A stretch of 52,713 bases of DNA from Hymenobacter coccineus. GTDB lineage: Bacteria; Bacteroidota; Bacteroidia; Cytophagales; Hymenobacteraceae. The DNA is taken from positions 1 through 52,713 of the forward strand of contig NZ_MDZA01000099.1 in NCBI RefSeq assembly GCF_001816125.1, read 5' to 3'. The position numbers were made by a program, and so were the translations under genes. Positions 1 to 7,896 of this stretch are shown here, one piece after another (position 1 is the stretch's first letter; each line of letters starts with the position of its first letter). Below the pieces are notes generated by a model. The model ran no database searches, had not been told where the DNA came from, and worked only from the letters and a program-made list of their open reading frames with translations.

Positions 1-801
1 GGGGTATGGCTTACCCCAGCGATGTAAAAGACGACGAATGGACCTTCGTGGCCCCGTACCTGTGCTTGATGCGCGAGGACGCGCCGCAACGCGACTACGC
101 CTTGCGCGACGTATTCAACGCCTTGCGCTACCTGGCCCACACGGGCTGCCCGTGGCGCTACCTGCCCGGCGACCTGCCGCCCTGGGCGACGGTCTATCAG
201 CAGTGGACGCGCTGGCGAGATGCCCGCATATTCGAGTCTATTGTGCACGATTTGAACGAGTTGCAGCGGGTACTGCTCGGCCGGGCGGCCACGCCCTCGG
301 TCGTGGTACTCGACGGGCGCACGTTGCAAAGTACGCCCGAGAGCGGGCAGCGGGCGGGCTGGGACGGGGCCAAGCGGCGCAAGGGCAGCAAGGCGCACAT
401 CGCCGTCGATACGCTGGGCCAGCTGCTGAGCGTGGTCATCACGCCGGCCAATGAGCAGGAGCGGGCGCAGGTCGGCGAGTTGTGCCGGCAGGTGCAGGAA
501 ATCACGGGCCAGACGGTGACCGTAGGCTTTGTCGACCAAGGCTACACGGGCGAGGAGGCCGAGTACGCCGCAGCTGTGCACGACATTGACCTGCAAGTGG
601 TTAAGAAGCCCGAAGGCCAAACCGGCTTTGTCCTCTTGCCCAAGCGCTGGGTCGTCGAGCGCAGCTTTGCCTGGCTCAGTCGCTTTCGGCGGCTGGGCCG
701 CGACTACGAGCGACTCAGCGTCAGCTTGCAGCAACTCCATTTCGTCGTCTTCGCCTGCATCATGCTCGCCCGACACGCCGCAAGTTCATAACAGGCTCTA
801 G
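1..801 (+). mobile_element. IS5-family insertion sequence, left end cut by window edge
   Basis: This is the same element as the one at 51881-52713, but the first 32 bases lie outside the window. The right inverted repeat (782-801, aagttcataacaggctctag) is the exact reverse complement of the left repeat seen in the complete copy. Bases 1-801 match 51913-52713 with a constant offset of 51912, and every translated frame compared is identical. This points to very recent transposition, or to the same sequence being present at both ends of an assembled contig. Confidence 0.93.
6..791 (+). CDS. IS5-family DDE transposase
   Basis: The 261-residue protein catalyses cut-and-paste transposition of the element around it. 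The N-terminal part (about 1-85) is the DUF4096-type region with the W-RYLPGDLPPW motif. The catalytic core shows D103 (VVLDGRT), D177 (GFVDQGYTG) and E218 (VVERSFAWL), the DDE triad of IS5 single-ORF transposases. The gene fills nearly the whole element, as usual for this family. No frameshift is visible, so it is probably functional. It is identical to the copy at 51918-52703. Confidence 0.95.
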   Translation: MAYPSDVKDDEWTFVAPYLCLMREDAPQRDYALRDVFNALRYLAHTGCPWRYLPGDLPPWATVYQQWTRWRDARIFESIVHDLNELQRVLLGRAATPSVVVLDGRTLQSTPESGQRAGWDGAKRRKGSKAHIAVDTLGQLLSVVITPANEQERAQVGELCRQVQEITGQTVTVGFVDQGYTGEEAEYAAAVHDIDLQVVKKPEGQTGFVLLPKRWVVERSFAWLSRFRRLGRDYERLSVSLQQLHFVVFACIMLARHAASS

Positions 802-1059
802 CGGGCATTGCGCTGCAGTGCTCCAATTAGGTTAGACTGCCTCGTCCGGCCATGGCTATACAGGTGGAATAAATAATCCGGCCTGCGCTTTACGGGTCGG
901 GCTGGCAATCTGAATTGGACTTTACAGGCAGGTAAAGTGGGCAGTATAGGTAGCGACTTGCGAGCCGCCAGGGCCTGCTGCAGGGCGGCGAGTGTACCGC
1001 GCACCGACGGGTCCGGGTGCAGGTAGGCCCCCAAAATTTTGTGGGAATACAGGTCGGGC

Positions 1060-1190
1060 TGCTTACTGCTCGGGCGTGGGGCTCTACTTGGTCGACCGCA
1101 TGGTCGGGAATGCCGGCGGGCGCATCAAAATGCAGAGCCAAACAGGCTAAATAGACGTCGGCGCCACCTTTACGGCGTGGTTTCCACGCT
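1060..1190 (+). pseudogene. C-terminal remnant of a sensor histidine kinase
   Basis: The plus strand reads GVGLYLVDRMVGNAGG followed by RIKMQSQTG, an in-frame stop, then VGATFTAWF. This matches the G2 box and last strand of a HATPase_c domain as found at the end of PAS-type histidine kinases. Nothing upstream to the IS5 end continues the kinase, so only about 40 codons survive. An internal TAA/TAG-type stop confirms decay. The remaining bases 802-1059 show no ORF I can support. Confidence 0.6.
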
Positions 1191-1288
1191 CATGATACGT
1201 ACGGCAGCAGTTTGGGAGCTGTCCACCACCTGTGCGAATAGCAGAGCCGCAATGTACATTCGTGCACCCGCTCACCGCCCAATCGTTT

Positions 1289-1828
1289 ATGTCCCACCCC
1301 TACCTGGCCTTTGAGGCGTCGTCTGAAGTCAACGGGGCCACGATTCAACTGGTGCTCGCGGCTTGCCTAGTGCCCCACATCGGCACGCAGCTCTTGACCA
1401 AGCATGGGTTACCCGCCCAGCCGCAAGCCGAGGAGTGGTACCCGCTGCAGGCGTGGTTGGACGTGCTAGCCGACCTGGAGCAGCGCACGTGGGAAGACAC
1501 GATCTATGCCGCTGGCCTGCGTGCCATTGACCTGTGCGTCTGGCCGCCCAACCTGCACACCTTGTCGGACGCCTTGGCGGCCTTGGAACAGGCGTGCCGG
1601 GCCAACATCCGGGGGCAAAACATCGGGTACTACCAGGTAGATGAACTGGGTCCCCACGAAGCGCGGGTACGCTGCCTCACCCCGACCCCGGCCGAGTTCG
1701 AGCGGGGGATTCTCACCGGCTTGGCGCGCCGGTACCAGCCCGCCCGCGGCCTGCGCGTCCGCGTGGAGCCCGAACCAACCCCACCCAACGCCCCCCGCCT
1801 ACTAAAATGGTTTCGGGTAAGCTGGTAG
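1289..1828 (+). CDS. Hypothetical protein, possibly V4R/HNOB-like single domain
   Basis: The 179-residue protein begins MSHPYLAFE; an in-frame upstream ATG at 1232 would add 19 residues of unlikely composition. It is soluble, without signal peptide or membrane segment. The pattern GLPAQPQAEEWYP, then an ALEQACRANIRGQNIGYY stretch and CLTPTPAEFERGILTGLARR, recalls a group of about 180-residue Hymenobacter proteins that look like V4R or heme-NO-binding-like sensor domains. I could not confirm this and assign no function. It has no obvious operon partner, being bounded by a kinase remnant and an IS3 fragment. Confidence 0.6.
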   Translation: MSHPYLAFEASSEVNGATIQLVLAACLVPHIGTQLLTKHGLPAQPQAEEWYPLQAWLDVLADLEQRTWEDTIYAAGLRAIDLCVWPPNLHTLSDALAALEQACRANIRGQNIGYYQVDELGPHEARVRCLTPTPAEFERGILTGLARRYQPARGLRVRVEPEPTPPNAPRLLKWFRVSW

Positions 1829-1938
1829 CCCGGGCCTCGTTACGACTGGTGTCCCCTTGGGCAAAGGGAGGCGGTACTAGAGCGGTTCGCGGGTCAGCAC
1901 ACAGGGGTTTGAGTAAATTAGGCGCATTAAAAGCATAC

Positions 1939-2203
1939 TGAGGTGGTCTAGTTAGGCCGGACAGAAGCAGGACGTATATTCCTGCTGTCATGACTGCAAA
2001 AAAGAGCAAGACCGCGCCAGATAAGCGGCGTAAGTACGATGATGCGTTCAAAGCAGCGGCCCTGCGCCTGGCCAGTGAAAGCCGCCGCACGCAGGCCGCC
2101 GCGCAGCAGTTGGGCAGCAGCCCCAAACTGCTTTATCGCTGGCAGCAGGCGCAGGTAGTGGCCGAAGTGGGCAGCGTAGGGGTAGCCCGCGACCCGGAAG
2201 TGC
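1939..2203 (+). mobile_element. IS3-family left end with truncated orfA
   Basis: The fragment starts with the inverted-repeat-like sequence tgaggtggtctag (1939-1951), shared with the IS3 ends at 26128, 34297 and 45873. An ATG at 1990 opens orfA: KRRKYDDAFKAAALRLA and a helix-turn-helix QAAAQQLGSSPKLLYRW, ending at VARDPEVR. At about 2203 the similarity to the fuller copy (26938-27318) stops and the antisense 3' part of an oxidoreductase gene begins. The fragment therefore has no leucine zipper, no orfB and no right end. Confidence 0.85.
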
Positions 2204-2817
2204 GGCTTTTCTACTTCGTCGAGCACGGCCACGGCCAAGTCCTGCACCGAGAGGAAGCTGCGGCCGGCGGCGTCGAACACCGGGCTTTCGGTGCCGAGGC
2301 GGTACTGACCGGTGCGGCCTGTGGCGATGCCGGGGTGCATCTCGATGGCCGGGCTGACAAAAGTCCAGTCCAGCTGCGCGTTCTGCCGCAGCTCGTTCAA
2401 GTAGTCGCGGGCGGCGCTCGCCCCCTACCGGTACTCAGCCGGAAACTGCGGCCCGTCCACCAGTTGGTGGCCATCGATGAAAAGGCTGCCAGCCCCGCCA
2501 ATTACTACCAGGCGCGGCACGCTGGCCTGCGCGGTGGCTTGCTCAATGGCGCGGGAGCCGGCCAGAAAGTCTTGGTACAGGTTGGGGTTGCTCCAGCCCG
2601 CGTTGTAGGCGCTCAGCACCAGGTCGTGGCCAGCCAGCTGCTGGGTTAGTTGCGTGGGCTGGTTCGCGTCACCCGTCACCAAGGTCAGCAGGTCATTGGT
2701 AGTAGTGAGTTTGGCTGGGTCGCGCACGACGGCCGTGACGTGGTGGCCCCGCGTGAGGGCTTCGGTCAAGAGAGCGGTGCCAACAAAGCCAGTGGCACCT
2801 AAAAGAATAATTTTCAT
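2204..2817 (-). pseudogene. NAD(P)-binding protein (YwnB-like atypical SDR), broken
   Basis: The product starts MKIILLGATGFVGTA, a Rossmann nucleotide-binding motif (GATGFVG, residues 7-13), and resembles the YwnB/NmrA-like NAD(P)H-binding family. An in-frame TAG at 2425-2427 splits it after residue 130. The same frame continues with ARDYLNELR, DWTFVSPAIEMHPG and SVQDLAVAVLDEVEKPHF, all expected for the family. The 3' end is lost where an IS3 fragment joins at about 2203. The Rrf2 regulator upstream on the same strand mirrors the ywnA-ywnB pairing of Bacillus. It may be inactive, although the TAG could be a base-calling error. Confidence 0.8.
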
Positions 2818-2861
2818 GAGTTTGAGCAGTAGTAAAATGAGGGAACCGCCTAGCGGCAGGC

Positions 2862-2907
2862 CAAAGGTAGAGACAAATTTTTTATTGTAACCAAAGTCGT
2901 TACAATA
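2862..2907 (-). promoter_or_regulatory. Promoter and palindromic operator of the YwnB-like gene
   Basis: A perfect inverted repeat TATTGTAAC-N7-GTTACAATA lies at 2883-2907 between the Rrf2 gene and the oxidoreductase gene. On the minus strand a TACCTTTG (2862-2869) fits the Bacteroidota -7 box TAnnTTTG, and a TTTG about 22 bases upstream, inside the palindrome, could serve as the -33 element. A regulator bound here would block the promoter. By position the Rrf2 protein is the obvious ligand, but that is inference. Confidence 0.65.
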
Positions 2908-2919
2908 GATGACAAAAAA

Positions 2920-3348
2920 TCAGCCGACCGGTTCGCGTACGCTTGCCACCACTTGCGCCAGCGTGGTCGCGGCCAGCTCCCGCTCCAGCGCGGCCTGGGC
3001 ACGCGCCAACGTGCCGTCGAGCGCGGCTTGGATGTGGCGGCCCATCGCGCAGTGCGGGTTGGGGTGCTCGTGCACGCTGAACAGCGCCCCCTCCACCACG
3101 TCCACGGCTCGGTACACGTCGAGTAGCGTGAGGGTGGCCGGGTCGCGGCGCAGGTACGTGCCGCCGGCCGCCGCCCGCACTTCCACCAGGCCCGCTTTCT
3201 TGAGCTGCCCCAGGATGCGGCGAATGACCACCGGGTTGGTGTTGACGCTGCCGGCCAAGCGGTCCGAGGTCAGCAACTCGCCGGCCGGGTTGTCGGCCAG
3301 CAAAGTCAGCACGTGCACGGCCACGGAAAATCGACTGCTTATCTGCAT
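2920..3348 (-). CDS. Rrf2-family transcriptional regulator
   Basis: The 142-residue DNA-binding protein has the Rrf2 winged helix-turn-helix: MQISSRFSVAVHVL, then the recognition region TNPVVIRRILGQLKKAGLV (residues 37-55) and the glycine-bearing wing ARAAAGGTYL-like segment. It has a single cysteine, C100 (NPHCAMG), so it is unlikely to hold an IscR-type [2Fe-2S] cluster; a redox- or electrophile-sensing thiol is possible. It lies upstream of and codirectional with the broken YwnB-like gene, with a palindromic operator between them. Length is typical of YwnA-type members. Confidence 0.9.
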   Translation of the reverse strand: MQISSRFSVAVHVLTLLADNPAGELLTSDRLAGSVNTNPVVIRRILGQLKKAGLVEVRAAAGGTYLRRDPATLTLLDVYRAVDVVEGALFSVHEHPNPHCAMGRHIQAALDGTLARAQAALERELAATTLAQVVASVREPVG

Positions 3349-4150
3349 AGGACTTATACGTGGGGCTGGGGCAGGTCAATCAGTAACTAAGCCTGGAGAC
3401 TCTCCGGAAACGTTTAGCGCGCTTAAAGTGGAAGTCCCCAACTAAAAATGAGGGTAGGGCAAGGTAGCATCCAACCAAGCAAAAGCGTCTCTGGTGCTTC
3501 TACAGCTATGTTTTACTTTTGGTACGCTCTGCTATTTTTTGAAACAACCCCCTACCAAGTACACACCTTAGCCGGGGTTGGATAGTTCCGGCGGGGCAGT
3601 GGCCGGTTAGGCGCGCCTGGGGTCCTTTGAGACTCACTATTAAGCTGTTTGAGGTAGCAGAGGTTGAAAACAGGTCGAATAGTTGCCAAGGTAATCCCCA
3701 CATTGGCGTGGCACTTATCATCAGCCTCCCCAGGGTCAAACGCTACCGCAAGTAGTTGCAGGCCTCTCCTACGTAAACTACCTATAGCATAGCGTTTTTT
3801 CTTAGAACAAGTTTACTTCCCCGCTACTACGAAAAGGCCAACTATTCCCTTTGGGGTCTTAAAATGGCAGAAGACCGTCATTCAGAGCGCAGCGAAGAAT
3901 CGCACTTGCGGCCGTTGAGTGGGCATTTTAAGAATGTGAGCGAAATTTTTGCTGCGCTCTAAACAATACATTTAACACCCGAGAAGAAAGAGTAAGCGCG
4001 TAGCGGCCAGCCGCGCGGGTGGACCGCTAAGCAAAGCAACTTCGGCCTTCTGAGCAAAGTGCCCCGGTTTACGGCTGCCTACTTTTGCATAGTCAACTGG
4101 CGCTGCCTGCCCAAGCAGGCAATCCGACAACTAGCCAACCGCCTTTCCCC
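3349..4150. other. Long intergenic region with a Hymenobacter-type repeat
   Basis: No convincing gene is present in these 800 bases; the only ORF above 70 codons (minus strand, 3506-3739) has no recognisable features. At 3877-3903 the sequence cattcagagcgcagcgaaga resembles an intergenic repeat that recurs in Hymenobacter genomes. No second copy was noticed in this window. A TACTTTTG box at 4080-4087 fits the Bacteroidota -7 consensus and could start transcription of the AraC gene at 4151. Confidence 0.4.
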
Positions 4151-4987
4151 ATGAACATCAAGCAGCTAAACCGCCACGCGGAAATGGTCGTGGTCTGCCA
4201 CGGCGACCGGCGCTACGGGCGGGAGGTGTCCTTTGAGGACAACGTGCTGGTTGGGGTGCTGGCCGGCGAGCTGAAGGTGGTGCAGGCCGACCGCACCCGC
4301 TGCTGCGGCGCAGGCGACGCGCTCCTGCTGCCCCGCAACCAGCCGGCAACGCTGCTGAAGTATCCGAAAGGCGGCGCTGCTTACCAAGCCGTGATGCTGA
4401 CGCTACCCACGGCCCTGGTGCGGGCGTACTACGCGCAGCAGCCCCCGCTGCCCGCCCCGGCGGCGGCCGGCGGGCTGGTGTTGCTCCCAAAAAGCCCACT
4501 CCTGCAAAGTCTCTTCGCCTCACTGCTGCCCTACCTGGAGTTGGAACACCGCCTGCCCGCCACGCTCCTCGCTGGGAAAGTAACGGAGGCCATCGAGGTA
4601 CTGCGTAGCCTCGACCAGCGGAGCGACGGGGTGCTGGCCGACTTCGCCGAGCCGGGAAAAGTCAACTTGGTCGAGTTTATGGAGGCGAACTATATGTTCA
4701 ATCTCCCCCTGACCAGGTTCAGCTACCTGACCGGCCGCAGCCTGACCACGTTTAAGCGCGACTTTAAAAAAGCCTTTCTCCTGAGCCCCCAACGCTGGCT
4801 CACGCAGCAAAGGCTGAAGCTGGCCCACTACCAGCTAACGGAAAAAAGGCGCAAGCCTGTGGAGCTGTACTTGGAGGTCGGCTTTGAGAACCTGGCGCAT
4901 TTTTCTGTTGCCTTCAAAAAGCAGTTCGGCTACCCCCCAACCACCCTGGTCGGGCAGAGGCCCGGCCCCCGGCTGGCCGCTGGCTAG
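4151..4987 (+). CDS. AraC-family transcriptional regulator
   Basis: The 278-residue protein has an N-terminal cupin-like ligand domain (about 10-95, GVLAGELKVV and DALLLPRNQPA) of the ExsA/effector-binding type and a C-terminal double helix-turn-helix (about 170-265). The second HTH shows the family signature FENLAHFSVAFKKQFG followed by YPP. The ATG at 4151 is chosen over an upstream in-frame codon at 4085 because homology-like sequence starts at MNIKQLNRH. It precedes a short-chain dehydrogenase by 90 bases on the same strand, which suggests it controls that enzyme. Confidence 0.88.
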   Translation: MNIKQLNRHAEMVVVCHGDRRYGREVSFEDNVLVGVLAGELKVVQADRTRCCGAGDALLLPRNQPATLLKYPKGGAAYQAVMLTLPTALVRAYYAQQPPLPAPAAAGGLVLLPKSPLLQSLFASLLPYLELEHRLPATLLAGKVTEAIEVLRSLDQRSDGVLADFAEPGKVNLVEFMEANYMFNLPLTRFSYLTGRSLTTFKRDFKKAFLLSPQRWLTQQRLKLAHYQLTEKRRKPVELYLEVGFENLAHFSVAFKKQFGYPPTTLVGQRPGPRLAAG

Positions 4988-5077
4988 GCCAGCCGGAGGC
5001 CGCCAACTTTAAAAGATACACCGAGCTACCCGGCCGGAAGAGTTCCAACGGGTCTTTTTTATTCCTAAACTCACTTG

Positions 5078-5824
5078 ATGCAACAGATGAAATCAGCCTT
5101 AGTAACCGGCGCAAACAAGGGCATTGGCCTGGAAGTCGCCAAACTACTCGCCCAACAGGGGTTTTTCGTGTACCTCGGCAGCCGTAACCTAGAAAATGGG
5201 GAGGCCGCTGTCCAACAGCTCACTGCTACTGGGCTTACTACCCTCGAAGCCGTGCAATTAGATGTCACCAATCCGGATTCCATCCGCGCGGCACGAGCGG
5301 CGATTGGCGCAAAGACGCCGGTTCTGGATGTATTGGTCAACAACGCCGGCATTTCGGGCGGGCTACCCCAGCCGGCCCTGCACGCCACGCTGGAACAGTT
5401 CCGTGCCGTGTTTGAAACCAACGTATTCGGCGTGGCCGGGGTCACGCAGGCGTTCCTCGACCTGCTGTCAACCTCACCGCAGCCGCGCATCGTCAACGTG
5501 AGCACCGCGATGGCGTCCCTGGCGCTGTCCGCCGAACTCTATAGCGATACGTTCGCCTTCCGGCCTTCCGTGTACCAGTCGTCGAAAGCAGCCCTGAACA
5601 TGTACACCATTGACCTGGCCTACGAACTCCGCGATACCGCTTTCAAGGTCAACGCCGTGTGCCCCGGCTACACCAAAACCGACTTCACGGGCCATCAGGG
5701 CACCAGCACGGTGGAGGAGGCCGGGCAGCGCATCGTGAAATACGCGCTGCTGGACGCGGACGGACCTACCGGTCAGTTTGTCAGCGAAGAGTACTTTCCC
5801 GCGCCGGCCACCTGCCCGTGGTAA
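5078..5824 (+). CDS. Short-chain dehydrogenase/reductase (SDR), NAD(P)-dependent
   Basis: The 248-residue cytosolic oxidoreductase reduces or oxidises a carbonyl or alcohol substrate with NAD(P)H. Classical SDR signatures are present: TGANKGIG (10-17), NNAG (88-91), S142 and the catalytic Y166-x3-K170. The YQSSKAALNMYT segment and the NAVCPGYTKTDFTG segment are typical of carbonyl-reductase-like members. The start could be ATG 5078 or ATG 5087; the latter gives MKSALVTG. The substrate is unknown. The AraC gene just upstream is probably its regulator. Confidence 0.9.
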   Translation: MQQMKSALVTGANKGIGLEVAKLLAQQGFFVYLGSRNLENGEAAVQQLTATGLTTLEAVQLDVTNPDSIRAARAAIGAKTPVLDVLVNNAGISGGLPQPALHATLEQFRAVFETNVFGVAGVTQAFLDLLSTSPQPRIVNVSTAMASLALSAELYSDTFAFRPSVYQSSKAALNMYTIDLAYELRDTAFKVNAVCPGYTKTDFTGHQGTSTVEEAGQRIVKYALLDADGPTGQFVSEEYFPAPATCPW

Positions 5825-5927
5825 GTCCCCGTTTTGGCTTTACCGAACAGGCTCGTTCCGGCGCATGGTGCCAACGCCAAATGAGCGCTACCAGTAGATT
5901 GCGGGCTGTTTTCCGGTAGCTCCTAAG

Positions 5928-6190
5928 CTAGCCCGCCAGCACCTTGTCGGACGTGATGGGCAGGCTGCGCAGGCGCAGGCCGGTGGCGTGAAACACGGCG
6001 TTGGTGATGGCGGCCGTGCCCACGTCGCCCATTTCGCTCAGGCCCCGCGCGCCCAGCTCGCTGATGCAGGGGTCGGGGGTGAGTAGCTCCAAGTGAATAT
6101 CGGGCGCGTCGGCGCAGGTGGGCACCAGGTATTCGCCCAGGTTGCCGTTCACGGCGCGGCCGGTGCGCGGGTCGAAGCGGGGGTTCTTGT
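5928..6190 (-). pseudogene. C-terminal fragment of xanthine-dehydrogenase-family molybdopterin subunit
   Basis: The translation reads NPRFDPRTGRAVNGN, then LGEYLVPTCADAPDI, LGARGLSEMGDVG and LPITSDKVL, which is the conserved end of the large molybdenum-binding subunit of the xanthine dehydrogenase/isoquinoline oxidoreductase family. Only about 85 of more than 700 residues remain. The 5' side is cut at about 6190, next to the resolvase fragment on the same strand. No partner FAD or iron-sulfur subunit is nearby. It is a deletion scar, not a working gene. Confidence 0.8.
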
Positions 6191-6230
6191 TACAACGGCG
6201 CGTAAAACTACGCTAAGCCCCAGTTGACGT

Positions 6231-6695
6231 CTAACTGCCACCTGTGGGGATGCCCAGGTGCCCGAGATAACGGTAAATCGTGGCGCGGCCTACGCCGAGC
6301 AACTTGCCGATTTCGGCCACAGTTTTGTCTTGCAGGTAGAGCGTTTTGGCGGCTTGTGCTTTTGAGAGCGCCGCCTTCGACAGGCACTTGGGCTGGCCGG
6401 ACTGGCGGCCCCGCGCCCGCGCCGCCGCCAGTCCCGCGTGGGTACGCTCGCGAATCAATTCCCGCTCAAATTCGGCCAGCGAGGCAAACAGGTTAAACAC
6501 GAGCCGGCCCTGGGCCGTGGTCGTATCCAGGTGGTCGTGAAGGCTCACGAAATGAACCCCTTTTTTTGAAAGCCCGTCACCAGCGTCACGAGGTCTTTGA
6601 GTGAGCGGCCGAGGCGGTTGAGTTTCCAGACTACCAGGGTATCGCCGGCGCGCAGGCGGGTTAGCAGCAACTGCAGCTGCAGCTGATCTTTAGAA
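6231..6695 (-). pseudogene. Serine recombinase (resolvase/invertase) fragment, frameshifted
   Basis: The C-terminal part (6231-6548) reads LVFNLFASLAEFERELIRER, the resolvase helix, followed by GLAAARARGR and a helix-turn-helix TVAEIGKLLGVGRATIYRYL. Upstream the frame changes: GDTLVVWKLNRLGRSLKDLV sits in another frame and is joined to SLHDHLDTT by a one-base shift at an A7G4 run (about 6560-6570). The N-terminus with the catalytic serine is missing beyond about 6695. The A7G4 run could be a sequencing error, but the truncation cannot. Confidence 0.82.
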
Positions 6696-6798
6696 GAGGA
6701 CCCTTTTCCTGAATGAACTGTACGTCCTTCCGCGAACCTGCCGTGCGCAGGCTTCGCGCACTACCCCCCGTTTCCTTCCCCCCCCAACCTCTACCGCC

Positions 6799-7347
6799 AT
6801 GCCCCTGAATAGCCGCATCACTGCCCTGCTGCTGGCCACCCTACTGGGCCTGAGCCAGTGCAAGAAGAACGAGCCCGCCCCGGTAGACCAATTGCCCTCA
6901 GCTACCCAGACCGGGGCCAACACCTTCGGCTGCCTACTCAACGGCCAGCCCTGGACGCCGAAAGGCTACTATAGTCGACCAAATTTTATCGTCACGTACG
7001 ACCCGGGCTACGATGGCGGTAGTTTGCAGGTGCGCACCTATCGCTATCCAGATGACTCGTCGCCTGGGCAGTACATCATCTTCGGCGGTGGGCAGATTGC
7101 AAAGCCGGGTGCCTATCCTTTCGTACTGAAGGGTAATCGCGAAGCCTTTTTCGTTGACCTCGGCCAACAGACCCTGTGCAAAGAGTTTGAAGAGGCTCCG
7201 GCCTTGACCTACCGCGCGGGCACCTTGACGGTCACCCGGCTGGACCTGAACGCGGGCATCATCGCGGGCACGTTCGCCTTTACCCTCTACAAACCGGGCT
7301 GCGATACCATCAAAGTCACGCAAGGGCGCTTCGACAAGAAACTTTAA
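6799..7347 (+). CDS. Lipoprotein, DUF6252-like
   Basis: The 182-residue protein has a lipoprotein signal peptide: MPLNSRITALLLATLLGLS followed by the lipid-attachment cysteine in LSQCKKN (residue 21). The mature part opens with ATQTGANTFGCLLNGQPW, the pattern I associate with Bacteroidota DUF6252 lipoproteins, and is rich in beta strands, ending in GTFAFTLYKPG and a C-terminal GRFDKKL. It is probably anchored to the outer or inner membrane facing the periplasm. The function is unknown. It stands alone between a resolvase fragment and a repeat element. Confidence 0.82.
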   Translation: MPLNSRITALLLATLLGLSQCKKNEPAPVDQLPSATQTGANTFGCLLNGQPWTPKGYYSRPNFIVTYDPGYDGGSLQVRTYRYPDDSSPGQYIIFGGGQIAKPGAYPFVLKGNREAFFVDLGQQTLCKEFEEAPALTYRAGTLTVTRLDLNAGIIAGTFAFTLYKPGCDTIKVTQGRFDKKL

Positions 7348-7375
7348 TTCTCCACTCCGTGAACGGCAGAAATCA

Positions 7376-7500
7376 GCCCGGCACCTGGTGGCCAGCTGGC
7401 CTCAATAGGGCTGGGGGAGTTTAAGAAACTCGTCTACGATTCAAAGTTTACAAAACTCGCCGAAGGGATGAGTTTCGTAAACTCGCCACCAGGTGCTTTC
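7376..7500. repeat. Small structured palindromic element
   Basis: Outer perfect inverted repeats gcacctggtggc (7381-7392) and gccaccaggtgc (7485-7496) enclose internal hairpins GAGTTT-N3-AAACTC at 7417-7431 and 7470-7484, plus a third degenerate copy around 7443-7458. The segment aaactcgcc occurs twice (7453-7461 and 7479-7487). It has no coding capacity. It may be a small non-autonomous element or a structured RNA; it follows the lipoprotein gene but has no T-run, so it is not a standard terminator. Confidence 0.55.
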
Positions 7501-7589
7501 TCGGGCCTGGGCAAACAGGATTTTAGGGGCAGTGGGGAAGCAGAAATAGTCCCTCCCCCGTCTGGGTTCTGTCCCTTAACATAATAAGT

Positions 7590-7739
7590 GTGGCTGTTGC
7601 AAAAGTCCCACCCTCATCCGACAAGCGATGGTAGCCGGTAGCAGGACTTCCCGAAAGCAGCTTTATCATCCATCTGCGCGCTTGAGTTGGCCGCTGACAT
7701 CATCGTGCAAAGCCCTCGCTTGACTTTTGCAACAGCCAC
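7590..7739. mobile_element. MITE-like element with 18-bp inverted ends
   Basis: The 150-base segment is bounded by perfect 18-bp inverted repeats, gtggctgttgcaaaagtc (7590-7607) and its complement at 7722-7739. There is no ORF inside. The sequence ggctgttgcaaaa also forms the end of a decayed transposase-bearing element at 37285-37297, so the MITE was probably moved by that IS family. I found no clear target duplication. Confidence 0.75.
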
Positions 7740-7896
7740 GCGTGTTATAAGCGCACTCTTGGAATCCGTGCCATTTTAGGCTGCCTTTCGGAACGCGGCC
7801 GGCGCGGTACTTTGGCGGGGTGGCACTACCACAGGCTATTCGTTCACAGGCCGGTGCACGGCCTTATCTTTAGCAGACTTCCACAATTATTCTGCG

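Noticed and set aside
1990..2649. A 219-residue fusion ORF at the IS3 orfA start
   Set aside because: After residue 71 it is the antisense of the oxidoreductase pseudogene.
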